From Chlorella sorokiniana (taxonomy: Eukaryota; Chlorophyta; Trebouxiophyceae; Chlorellales; Chlorellaceae), in NCBI GenBank assembly GCA_025917655.1, contig CP084608.1, forward strand, positions 1,302,001-1,366,000: a DNA stretch of 64,000 nucleotides, given 5' to 3'. Under the pieces are notes generated by a model, which had not been told where the DNA came from, searched no databases, and saw nothing but the letters and a program-made list of their open reading frames with translations. Positions 54,890-64,000 of this stretch are shown piece by piece (the stretch's first letter is position 1; every line of letters starts with the position of its first letter). Made by a program: the position numbers and the translations under genes.

Positions 54890-57800
54890 AGTGGAGCATG
54901 ACATGGAGGCGGCGCGAGCGGCGGCGGCCCAGCAGGCGGCCGCCGGCGGGCTGCCCGACCCGCAAGTAGAGGCGGCGGCGGCGGCGCAGCGCATGCCCAG
55001 CCTGTCCAGCCTCCCCCGAGATGCGGCAGTCGTTTGGGTTGACAGCGCTGGCGCGCAACCCTCTGGAACGGGTGCGCTGGGTGCGCTGCGCCCGCTGGCG
55101 CCCGCTGAGCTGCCCTGCCGCGATGCGTGTGTTGTGCAGCTTGCGGCTGGCCCTTAGGCTCTGGCGCGGCTTGTTGCAGTGGGCGCAGATCTCTGCGCCT
55201 GCCGTGTGTGCCCCCGCTTCGCCGCCTCCCTGTGTGCTCTTCTGGGCTGTCTTGCATACCCCCCGGTCACACACCACACACACACGCACACATCCCCCCT
55301 TGCAGCCCCCAATTCTGTACGCTGACGCCCCCGCCGCGCGCCCGGCCGACCACGGCGTGAGGCCCAGCGCACAACCGGAGGAGGAGGCGGGTGCGGGTGG
55401 CGCCGCTGAGGCTGCCTCCGGCCACGACCACGTGGAAATTGAGAAGAGCAACGTGCTGATCTTGGTGGGGACCCGCCGCCCGCTTACCCCTGCTGCTTGC
55501 GTTTGCGTCTGCTCTGCCCTGCCCCCTGGGATGTGCAGGCCTTGTGCCCCGCTGCGCTGGAAAGAGGAGCGAGGGCGGGGTCCGGAGTCTGCCCTGCTCC
55601 CCTCCGCTGCCGCTTCTGCCGTACGGCTGCGCCTGCTCCAGTGGCGTGCCGGCGTGCCCGCCCCTGCAGGGCCCCACGGGCTGCGGCAAGACGCTGCTGG
55701 CCAAGACGCTGGCCCGCCTCGTCAACGTGCCGTTCGCCATGAGCGACGCCACCACCCTCACGCAGGCGCGCCGCTGCGCTGCTGGCACTGCCACACCCGG
55801 TGCCCCGCTGCCCTGCTGCCGCCTGGCCCATCCCCTCTGCACGAGGGATCGGTCCCCGGGCTGCAGCCTGCTGCACCCAGCCGCCGCGCGCCCGGCCGTG
55901 GGCACCCCGCCTCCAACTGCTTGCATCAACATGTCTGCATTGGATCCCCCACCGCCACGGTGCCCTCACCCCCACACCATTACACACACACACACACACA
56001 CCACCGACGCCTCCTGCCCCTCCGCTCCACCCCCGCTGCGCGCAGGCTGGGTATGTGGGCGAGGACGTGGAGTCCATCCTGTTCAAGCTGTACCAGGCAG
56101 CCAACTACGACGTCGGCGCGGCGCAGGTGCCTGCGGTGTCAGGGCCAGGCCAGCGACCTGTGCGGATGCCGCCCCTTGCGCAGCGCCCAAGCTGCTGCCT
56201 CCCCCGGCCCTGTCCTGCCAGCCTGCCACTCACCCGACCCCCCAAACCCCCATCCTCCCTCTTCCCATACAAACACAATACAGGTGGGCATCGTGTACCT
56301 GGACGAGGTGGACAAGATCACCAAGCGCAGCGAGAACGTGTCGGTGACGCGCGACGTGTCGGGGGGGGGTGCAGCAGGCGCTGCTGCGCATGCTGGAGGG
56401 CACCCTGGTCAACGTGCCCGACAAGGGCGGCAGGTGCGCCGCCGCCGCCGCCGCTCCCGCCGCTGCCTGTCCCGCGCCGCCAGACTTGTCGCCCTGCCGC
56501 GCACCAGTCTAACCACGCATGAACAACAGCGACCGTGCGGTCGGCCCTCCTCCCTGCTGCCCCACCCCCACCCTGACCCGCCTGCCTGCCGCCTGCCGCG
56601 GTGCAGGAAGAACCCGCGCGGCGACTTCATCCAGATAGACACCACCAACATCCTGTTTGTGTGCGGCGGCGCCTTTGTCGACCTGGACCGCCAGATTGCC
56701 GACCGCCTGGCCGCCTCCTCCATCGGCTTTGGCAACCCCGTCAGGTGTGTGGGTGTGTGTTTGGGAAGGGGCCCGCACCCAAGGGGCCTGGTGAGGGCGC
56801 AGGCCCGTGGAGAGGCCGCGGCAGGCAGCCGGCGTGCCCCCTGGCAGCACCTTGCAGGCCCAGCGACTTGCACTGCTCTCGCCCCGCCCCCACCTCTCCC
56901 CGCCCTCCTCACGCCCCTCCCTCGCCGCGCTCCCCTTGCGTCAGGGCGCGGGGTGTGGCGGCGCAGCGCGAGGCGCAGGCTGCCGCCTTGGCGCGGGTGG
57001 AGCAGGGCGACCTGGTGCGCTACGGCCTCATCCCCGAGTTTGTGGGCCGCTTCCCCGTCATCTCCACCCTCACGGTGAGCGCGTGGGGTGGGTGGGTGGA
57101 GGTGGTGGGTGGGGGGTTATGGAAAGACTTGCCTGCAGCTTTGGCCGGGGACGGATGGGCAGAGGCGTGTGTCCTGCCAGCAGACACATGGCGGCGTCCG
57201 CGGCATGCGGGGGCTGGCCGATGCGTCGGACCGGCCAGGCCTCCTCCCGTCGCTTTTCAACCGTTTCCCGCCCCCTCCCCCCACCCCCTTGTGGGCCCCT
57301 GTGCCCCGCAGGCGCTGAGCGAGGAGGAACTGGCCCACGTGCTGTGTGAGCCGCGCAACGCGCTGGTCAAGCAGTACGCGCGCATCCTTGCCAAGAACGG
57401 GTGCGCCTTCCGGGTCACGCGGGCCGGCGTGGCCGCCGTGGCGCGCGAGGCGGCGGCCAAGGGCGTGGGCGCGCGCGGGCTGCGCTCCATCCTGGAGAGG
57501 GCGCTGCTGGAGGCCATGTTCCATGTGGGTGCCCGCCCGCCTGCCGCGTGCGTGCGTGCAAGTTTGGTGGCTGGGCTGCTGCCCCTGCTGGGCCTGGGTC
57601 TGGCTACTTGCACCGTTGGGCGCCGGCTCCTCTGCCTGCTGCCCCCGTCCGGCCCTGTGTGGGTCGCCTGCGGCCGCACCGGACCCATGCGCGCCCGGGG
57701 GCGCCCGCTTTCAACAACAACCAAGATAACCTGATCGACCACACTTGATCGCCTGCCCACCGTCCCGCAGGCCCCGACTCCGACGTGGAGGGCGTGGTGC

Positions 57801-57974
57801 TGCACGCCGACGGCGACGGCGCCGTGGCCCCGGCCCGCATCTGCCGCGGCCCCGGATCCTTCGCCTCCTGCCTGCTGTCGCTGGGGAGCCGCCCGAGGCG
57901 GGGGCAGCGCCCGCCCCGAGGCGGAGGCGGCGGGGCAGGAGGGCGAGGAGCCGCGCGCCGCCACGGTGGGCTGA
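53105..57974 (+). CDS. CLPX: mitochondrial ClpX (AAA+ unfoldase)
   Basis: ClpX unfolds substrates for the ClpP protease. The start ATG 53105 gives [18 protein letters not shown], an Arg-rich amphipathic mitochondrial presequence. The core starts with [17 protein letters not shown], then [27 protein letters not shown], Walker [16 protein letters not shown] (exon ending 55765; Cys where Ser is usual), pore loop GYVGED (exon from 56046), Walker [26 protein letters not shown] then [37 protein letters not shown], the ClpP-docking IGF loop [28 protein letters not shown] and [18 protein letters not shown] with the sensor-2 Arg. An acidic tail [18 protein letters not shown] ends at TGA 57972-57974. 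The intron 55766-56045 is GC-AG. Frame changes are needed at a nine-G run (56360-56368) and near 57885 and 57940. A bacterial-type zinc domain is not clear; only CTAC near 53790 hints at it. Confidence 0.93.
55766..56045 (+). other. GC-AG intron in ClpX with (CA)n tract
   Basis: The exon ends ACGCAG and the intron starts GCGCGC; the acceptor is GCGCAG before GCTGGGTATG. Splicing in phase 0 restores the family-invariant [10 protein letters not shown] across the junction. The next GT donor downstream would insert about 12 residues into this invariant loop. A CA repeat lies at 55982-56001. Confidence 0.75.
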
Positions 57975-58602
57975 GCGGCGCGGCTGGCTGGCCCGCGCGG
58001 GCGGGCGCCCTGGGCGGCGCGCCTCGCGGGCGTAAGTGCAGCCAGCGCCGTGGCGCCGGCCTCCCTTGCTGTACAGCTGACCTGCCACCTCTGCCATTTC
58101 TGTCCCCATCTGCCCCCTGTTCTGCACCGTTGTACCACCACCACCCCCACACCCTGCTGCCGCCGTGCCGCGGGTTTTCCCCGCCCAGCCGGGCACCGCC
58201 GGCGCTCCCGCTTGTTGCGCGCTGCCGCCGCTGCGCGGCTCAGGCCCACGCCGGCCGACACACCGCGGCAGCTCCTGTACTGCCAACTTCCACGCACCTC
58301 CCCTGTTGTTCCCGCTCGCGCCCCCACGCGCCTCTGCAGCCCCCTCAGCAGCACCTTTTCAATGGGCGAGCCTGAGTGCAACCCCTGCCCTGTAGCGCTT
58401 CTACTATCGCATAGCAGCCCACGCGGCCTGCCATGCGCTGTAAACACGACCACGCAGCCCGGCAGCAGCGGGAGGTGACGGCGCCACAGCGACAGCCAGG
58501 CTGAGCCATGCCGGGCGGCCGGGGCTGCCGTGCGCCGCCGGTGCTTTGGCAGCTTGCCGTCTTTGCCAAGCAGCAGGCCTGCCTGCAGGGCTGGCGCTTA
58601 CA
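57975..58602. other. 3' spacer between convergent ClpX and DUF3431 genes
   Basis: About 630 bases between convergent stop codons. It holds the probable ClpX 3' UTR, including TGTAA at 58439-58443. Another TGTAA lies on the minus strand at 58602-58598, directly after the DUF3431 stop. No gene is seen. Confidence 0.4.
58439..58443 (+). terminator. candidate TGTAA poly(A) signal of ClpX
   Basis: TGTAA lies about 465 bases after the ClpX stop codon in the convergent spacer; it is the only good plus-strand candidate noticed there. Confidence 0.4.
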
Positions 58603-60050
58603 TCAAGGCAGCGGCGGACGCTCGTCGACGCCCCACCCCGCTGGGCGGCCCCAGGCCCGGCCCCGCGCCATGCGCAGCAGCGGCCCGGCCAGCAGCGCCG
58701 CCACGGCCAGCAGCGGCGGCACCACCAGCAGCGCCAGCAGCGTGCCGCCCCAGTGCCGCAGGGCGGGCACGCCGTACAGGGCGCACAGGCAGCGCCGCTC
58801 CTCCAGCGCCAGCTGGGCCCGGGGCTGCAGCAGCAGGTGCCACGTGCTTTCCAGCACCTGCGCCGCCCGCCGAGGCCCCAGAGCGGTGCGCCGCAGCCAG
58901 TCGTTGAGGCCGGCATAGAAAGCGCGCGGGTGGCGCCGGATGGCGGCGGCGCTGGCCACAAACTCGGAGCCCGCAGAGGCGGAGACGACGGGCGGCAGGG
59001 GGCCCAGGTGCCGCCCGAAGAACTCGTCCCAGGCCTGCGGTGGGGTGGGGCGGGGCGGCAGGCATGGCTTTGCAGATCGGCCCTGCTGCTTTAGGTGCCA
59101 GAGTGCTGCAATTCACTGAACTTTAATGTTCACTTGGTTGGGCTGGCACCCGTCGCCTGCTGGCCACCCGCACGCAGGTCCAAACCGCCGCACCCACACG
59201 CACCTGGGCCAGGTCGCGCGCCGCGGGCCGAAGCCACTCTGGGTTGGCGCTGATGTTGGCTGGGCGCAGGGCAAAGCCGTACTCGCCGCCAGCCTGCAGG
59301 GCGGCGGCCGCGGGCAGCGGCGGCGTCGGGCTATCATCAGCAGGCAGGGGGCGCCAGCAGCAGCAGCAGCACCGTCACCACCAGCAGCGCTGCTCCGGTT
59401 TGGTCCGGAAGCGGCAGGGTTGTGGGGCGCTCACCGCTCTGCACTGGGCCGGCAGGTAGCCGCCGCCGAGGCTGGTGGGCCGGCGGCGCAGCAGGCGCTG
59501 CAGCACCCAGTCGTTGCCCACGCGGCTGTGCCGCGCGCTGTAGCCCCGCAGGCAGGCCAGCACGTCGGGCAGGGCGGGGTAGGCCGCCACGATGGCGCCC
59601 AGGCAGGCGGCAGCCTCCTGGCCCGCCACCCCGGCTGGCAGCCGCCGCACAGCCACAGCCGCCAGCCCCTCCTCCTCCTCCCGCCGCTCCTCCTCCACGG
59701 CCGCCGCGGCGTCGCCGCCTGGGCCGTACAGGCGGTACACAAGCACCGAAGAGCCCGGCAGGGCGCGGGCTCCATCCACCGCCCGCTGTACCCACGACGT
59801 GTCGGGGCTGCGGCTCGCCATCACCACTGCCAGGCTGGCACCACGCGGCACCCCGCCGGGGTCGTCCCGCGCCCCCACCTTGCTGCGCACGCCGCCACAG
59901 CCGGCGGGCGTGGCGCCTTGGCCGGCCCCGCCCCACCCGGTGTGCTGCAAGATGACAAAAGAAGGCACCAACAGCAGAGCCAGGATGGACAGGGCCAGCG
60001 TGCCGGGGACCAGGCCCCAGCACCCTGCCGCATGCCTGCAGGGTGGAGCT
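58603..60050 (-). CDS. DUF3431 protein, probable type II membrane glycosyltransferase-like
   Basis: The family pattern is clear: MASRSPDTSWVQ (about 59820-59785), SSVLVYRLYGPGGDA, GQEAAACLGAIVAAYPALPD then VLACLRGYSARHSRVGNDWV (about 59620-59500), LAQAWDEFFG, LGPLPPVVSA, FVASAAAIRRHPRAFYAGL, NDWLRRTALGPRRAAQVLES and TWHLLL. DUF3431 proteins are often considered glycosyltransferase-like; that activity is not shown for this one. An N-terminal hydrophobic stretch GTLALSILALLLVPSFVILQ (about 60000-59940) suggests a signal anchor, and a second one, TLLALLVVPPLLAVAALLAG (about 58755-58695), lies near the C-terminus. The stop is TGA 58605-58603. The first exon (with ATG) was not identified; a splice acceptor at about 60040 precedes the first visible exon, so the start given is a minimum. 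Confidence 0.75.
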
Positions 60051-60801
60051 TGTCAAAACGTGCAGAGGTTGAGCAGCAGATTGAGCGGCGGCGGCGGCGG
60101 CGGCAGCCAGCAGATCACGGTGAAGGCTGGCTGAGCACAGTCTGGCTATGGATACTGTCGTTGAAGATGATATTGATTCGTTCGCAAACAGGGGGACACT
60201 AGTGCTCACTCTGCCGCTTGCGCCGTGCCGTGTTGGGAGCTCTGGGGCCGCACCCAATTTCTCCGGCCCTGAACAACCTCACGTGATCATGATGTCGGCT
60301 CCAATAACCTCAATCCCTCTAACAAATAGAGCAGCCTCGGCCCGCAGCTGCGAAGCGGCGGGGTAGCGCAGCGCGATGGCAGTCAATTTTGCTGAGGCAA
60401 TGCAGGCTCTTTATCTTGAACCGGTGCATGTTTGGGGTCACAAACCAGCGCAGGCAGTGGAGATGAAGGCCAGTCACGATGCAGAATGGTGGGCCTCCCT
60501 CCCGACGCAGTGGCCCTCAGGCGGGTATGCTCGGTATCAATCCGCATTGCAGCGCGTGACAAGTAATTACACAGCTGACAGGACAGGGGATGTTCTTGAA
60601 TCGTCCTCAAAGTGGAAACTGTAAGCTAACTGTAAAGCCGCCCGTGCGCCGGCACAGCGGCACGTGGCGGTGGCAGTGACATCGCTGCAGTGACGGCGCC
60701 AGGTCAGCATTGCTAGAGGTTCCTCTCCCGCGAGGGAGAGTGCAAGTGGAACGAATCATATTGTGCTATTAACAAAGTGACGCAAAGCCTTCAAACCACC
60801 G
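60051..60801. other. spacer between divergent genes
   Basis: This should hold the missing first exon of the DUF3431 gene and the promoters of both neighbours. Composition falls to near 50% GC at 60120-60620. I see no further gene. Confidence 0.35.
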
Positions 60802-62094
60802 TTGCATCCCGATGGCAGCCGGTTGACATCAACTCCTGTGCGAGCAAAGTCATCCTCTGTCCTGCCCCCTTTATTGAACGCGGCCAAACCTGCCACGCAT
60901 GTAACGTTCGCACAAGAGCTTTCTGGTCAAGGTGCGCGCCTCGCGCAAGGCGTTCATCTCTCGGCCAAGGCGATTGCAGGCTCTATGCAAGCGATGGCGG
61001 CAAACTCGACATTTACGATGTCCCTCAGGGCAAAAAACGGCCCCAACGTGCGCTGCGGTGGCCGGCAGCAGCTTGGGGATTCCTGTGCCAGCAGAGGCCA
61101 GGTTCTGGTCAGCGTGCCGGCGCCGGCTCCGCCAGCTGCCATCTCAACAGCCCCCGCCAGGTGGGGCACCAGGCTTCCCCGGATGCATCTGTGAATTTTG
61201 TTGCATGGTTGTTATACCGGCTAACAGACGCACCACCAGATGCTGCAGGTTGATAGGCACGCCTTACCTCCCGGCCTTGACAGCGGCACTCGCTGGCGCC
61301 GCCGCTGCCGCCGCCTTCCGCATGCACGCTGGAGCCCAGGCGGCAGCGCGCGCTCTTGAGTATCCGGGCATGATCGGCCTGGTGCGGCCTGGCCAGGTAG
61401 GTTTGCCAATCCATGCGCCTGCTGCGGCTGCACCGTAGCTCTGCTCGGCGTCGCTGCCCTCTCGCCTCCCTCCACCGTGGTCGTCCCTCAGCGGGCCTCC
61501 ATCATCCACGGTGCACGCAGGCTGAAGCTGCCACGGACCTGGACCCAGAGTATCGTCTGGCCCTGGCCCGCACGCGGCAGGCCAACGCCGTGCTGCGCGC
61601 GCTGGGCTTCCTCCGAGCTGGCTCGCGCTCCAGGTCAGCTCGACAGGCGCACCCCTCGAGAGGCGCCCTGCCAAGTGCATGCGCCTGCAGGCATGCCCGC
61701 AGGCAGGCGAGTCTGCGCCAAGCGCTCAAACGGTTGCGCTGCCGAATCCGATGCAGGGCGCTGCTGGAAGTGCGGCGCGCGCTGCACCAGCACGGCATCA
61801 CTGGGGAGGGGCTGGTCGGCAGCGCGCACAGCGTGGAGGAGCGGGCGGAGCTCTACCGCCTGCTGCTGGAGGAGACGGGGGCCAGCCCCGCGATTTCTCC
61901 ATGCTGCTGCGCCTGAAAAGCCTGCTTGACCTGGACTTTGAACAGGCCGAGGAGCTGGAGCTTCAGGTGGAAGCCAGCCTGGCCCAGAAGCAGCAGCTTA
62001 GCACGGGGCAGCAGGAGCAGCAGGGCGCTTGGTCAGAGGTGCTGCCGTTGCCCACGCTGGTGCGGCGGCCGGCTGCCTCGGGCGCAACCCAGTG
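60802..62094 (+). CDS. unidentified helical protein (possible plastid protein)
   Basis: I do not recognise this gene with confidence. The best-supported exons are at the 3' side. [20 protein letters not shown] then ARALEYPGMIGLVRPGQ (about 61285-61398) ends before a GTAGGT donor. LDPEYRLALARTRQANAVLR then ALGF (61542-61612) follows. Next come LLEVRRALHQHGI, VEERAELYRLLLEE and, after a one-base frame change at the C run near 61891, FSMLLRLKSLLDLDFEQAEE and LELQVEASLAQKQQL. The stop is TGA 62092-62094. The helical pair pattern (xLYxxxL followed by LLRLKxLLxLxxxxAxEL) faintly recalls helical repeats of the plastid import protein TIC110, but the product is far shorter. Upstream, 60802-61192 has an open frame with an Ala/Ser-rich, acid-poor start that could be a transit peptide; its link to the later exons is unproven. 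Confidence 0.4.
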
Positions 62095-62485
62095 ACGACA
62101 CCCATACATCAAGGTGTAGAGCCACACTCTACTCTTGAAGTCGGATAATTTGGAACAGTTTGGAACAACAAATGAATCTGAGTGCGTGCGTTTGTAGAAG
62201 CGGCATCAACCATCTCCTCGCAATTTTCTTCCAGCATGGCGCAGCTGTGTCTGCATCCCCTTTCTGTTTACACTGCGCGATGCCTGCCCCTCAGTCACCA
62301 CCTGTATCAACATTGCACAGCAACCTGGCATCACATGCACATTGGCAGTCTGCTGTAACGATGAATTTCCATGCTGCCATACCCGCCCATTGCTTGTTGC
62401 TCATGCTCAGCTGGCAGAAGGTGGCTGTCATAAACATGCTGATGAATTATCGACAGCCAGGCAATGCTGGCTCAGCTGTCCACGG
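62095..62485. other. 3' spacer between convergent genes
   Basis: About 390 bases of balanced composition between two convergent stop codons, with TGTAA on the plus strand near 62354. No gene is seen. Confidence 0.4.
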
Positions 62486-64000
62486 GTGAGGGTGAAGCAT
62501 CCGCCTGCTGCCGCTTGTGAGTGGGCGGGGGGGGCGCCGTCTTCTTCAGCTTGGCCAGCGCCTCCTCCCGCGCCTTCTCCGCCAGCTCATCCCTGCACGC
62601 ACAGTGGACACGCCGTTACTGTGAGAATGCGCACTGCTTTGCAAGACAAGACGAAGAGGCGCCGGAAGGTGGCCGGCGGGTGAGGCAGGGAGCTCAGCGG
62701 GCACCGCCGCCCCTCGCCACCCGCGCGCCTGTGCTGCGCCCGCCGCGCCGTGTCCGCCATGAGCCTGTCGAAGAAGGCCTCGTACTCCTCCTTGCTCAGC
62801 ACGCGCGTGTGGTCCGGGTACACTTGGCGCTCCAGGGCAGCCGCCTTGGCGCGCCGCTGCTCCAGGTCCAGCCGCGTGAAGGCCACAAACTGCTGAGCAC
62901 GGATTGCGCTGGGAGAGGGGCAAGCATGCGCAGTCTAAGCACGACCAGTGCCTCGCTAAAATGAGGCAGAGGATTTGTATTTCCAAGCTAGCCATTTGAA
63001 ACCCTTCAGCCCTGTTTTCAAGGTTATCGGGCTCTAACTTACACCGGGCCGGCCGCCCCCCCCCCGCCTCACCGCCAGGTCATGATCAGCTTGCGGTAGC
63101 CCCCAGCCCCTGCAGCAGTGCCACTTCTCCAGGCGGACACGCCGATAGCAACTCTGAAGTTTTTCCAACGTGATCATCAGGCTGCAGTTGGAGGAGGAAA
63201 GTGCAGGGAGTGCTGTCGGGGAAGGCTCCAGATGCGACGTTCATGCAGGGCATCGGTTCATGACGCCGCAGTGGCAACCGCACGGCATGTCCTGCCTGCG
63301 CGAGGTCCTTTGGCCGCTCAGTACCCTTCCTGAAGTCCCGGACCGTGCCGACCGGCGCCGCTGCTGCATCCAGCGCCGCCTGCTGCCCGTCACTCGCTGC
63401 CTGTAGCTCGACGTTCTTGGCAGCTTGGAGCATGTCCAGCCCGTCCTCCTGCCACTGCGCCTGCTCCCAGTCCACCATCGTGCCCGCCTGCCGAGCGTCC
63501 TGCAGCGCAGCTGCCCGCTTCAAGAGAGCCCCTAGCAGCCTGTCTGTGCCTGCTGCTGTGGCGTCTCCCGGCGCCAGCCTCAAATCCGCCGTCGGCCAGC
63601 CCAGCAGAGCAAAGTGCTGCTGCGCAGCGGCAAGGTCTGCCTTCTCCTGCTGCTCCGCGGCGCCCCCTTTGTCATGCTTGATGAACCTGCATCCTCGAGA
63701 GGGACAGGCAGCGTGCCTGAGCCTGGCACGCTCCGTCGGCGGAGGAGGCATGCCGGCAGCCGGCCTCAACACGCCGCAGCTGCAGCGCACAGCTCCTCAC
63801 TTGGCTTGCAGCTCCCTGAGCCGCGTGTCGCGGGTCGCCAGGTCTTTCTCAAGGCGGTGCAGGAACTGCGTGCTGCAGGGAAGAAAGGAGGGGCGGCCAG
63901 CAAGCAATGCAGTGAGTGGCCGGCACACGCCCGTGCAAGCAAAGCCGCGCCCACCTATCAGGCATGCCAAGCAGGGCGGCCGCAGCGCCTTGAGCCTGTG
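62486..64000 (-). CDS. coiled-coil protein, 5' end beyond window
   Basis: The product is unknown and its start lies past the right edge. From the N-terminal side the visible exons are TQFLHRLEKDLATRDTRLRE then LQAK (about 63870-63800), FIKHDKGGAAEQQEKADLAA (63690 downward) with a long Ala/Gln-rich helical stretch and VDWEQAQWQEDGLDMLQAA, KLIMTW (about 63090-63075), IRAQQFVAFTRLDLEQRRAK then AAALERQVYPDHTRVLSKEE and YEAFFDRLMADTARRAQ (about 62910-62740), and DELAEKAREEALAKLKKTAP (about 62590-62530). The stop is TGA near 62480-62486 after SPSPVDS. Heptad-like Leu/Ala spacing and many charged residues point to a coiled coil. YPDHTRVLSKEEYEAFFDRL is distinctive but I cannot assign a family. Confidence 0.5.

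Noticed and set aside
53105-57974. ClpX as a pseudogene because of its frame breaks
   Set aside because: All catalytic and structural motifs are intact and the breaks sit at G/C runs, as in other genes here; assembly indels explain them better.
1-64000. Transposons, viral copies and organelle DNA insertions
   Set aside because: No reverse transcriptase, transposase, integrase or capsid motif, no long terminal repeats and no organelle gene was recognised on either strand.

Overview
The window looks like nuclear DNA of a green alga, most likely a Chlorella-like trebouxiophyte. It is very GC-rich, genes are cut by many short introns (about 90-350 bases), proteins carry long Ala/Gly/Pro/Gln/Ser runs, and introns hold (CA)n/(GT)n and G-rich repeats. 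Candidate polyadenylation signals are TGTAA, the usual chlorophyte form. No bacterial operon, CRISPR array, rRNA, tRNA or transposon was recognised. About 17 protein-coding genes sit on both strands.

Left part (1-22.4 kb): a PLIP-like plastid lipase (+); a nuclear protein with a duplicated B3-like module (-); a DnaJ/HSP40 protein with an unusual long C-terminal extension (-); an Arg/Ser/Pro-rich protein ending in a GYF domain (+); exonuclease 1 (+); and, almost touching it, a membrane-anchored serine carboxypeptidase (+).

Middle (22.4-47.6 kb): an SNAPC3 subunit of the snRNA-activating complex (-), a secreted protein with two related halves (-), an SMG8-like nonsense-mediated-decay factor (+), a full-size PDR-type ABCG transporter covering 9 kb (-) and a CTDSP-like phosphatase (-).

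Right part (48-64 kb): a MIC19-like CHCH protein of the mitochondrial inner membrane (+), a TraB-domain protein (-), mitochondrial ClpX (+), a DUF3431 type II membrane protein (-), an unidentified protein (+) and a coiled-coil protein running off the right edge (-). MIC19 and ClpX, and possibly TraB, point to mitochondrial homeostasis; SMG8, SNAPC3 and the GYF protein to RNA metabolism. The clustering is probably chance, not a pathway.

A strong window-wide signal is that conserved exons change reading frame by one base, very often at a short G or C run (lipase, SNAPC3, carboxypeptidase, ClpX, SMG8 and others). Because single-copy housekeeping genes are hit, this most likely reflects indels in a draft assembly and not real pseudogenes. 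Gene spans below run from the first to the last supported codon and include introns; exon edges are given where reading frame, splice sites and family conservation agree.
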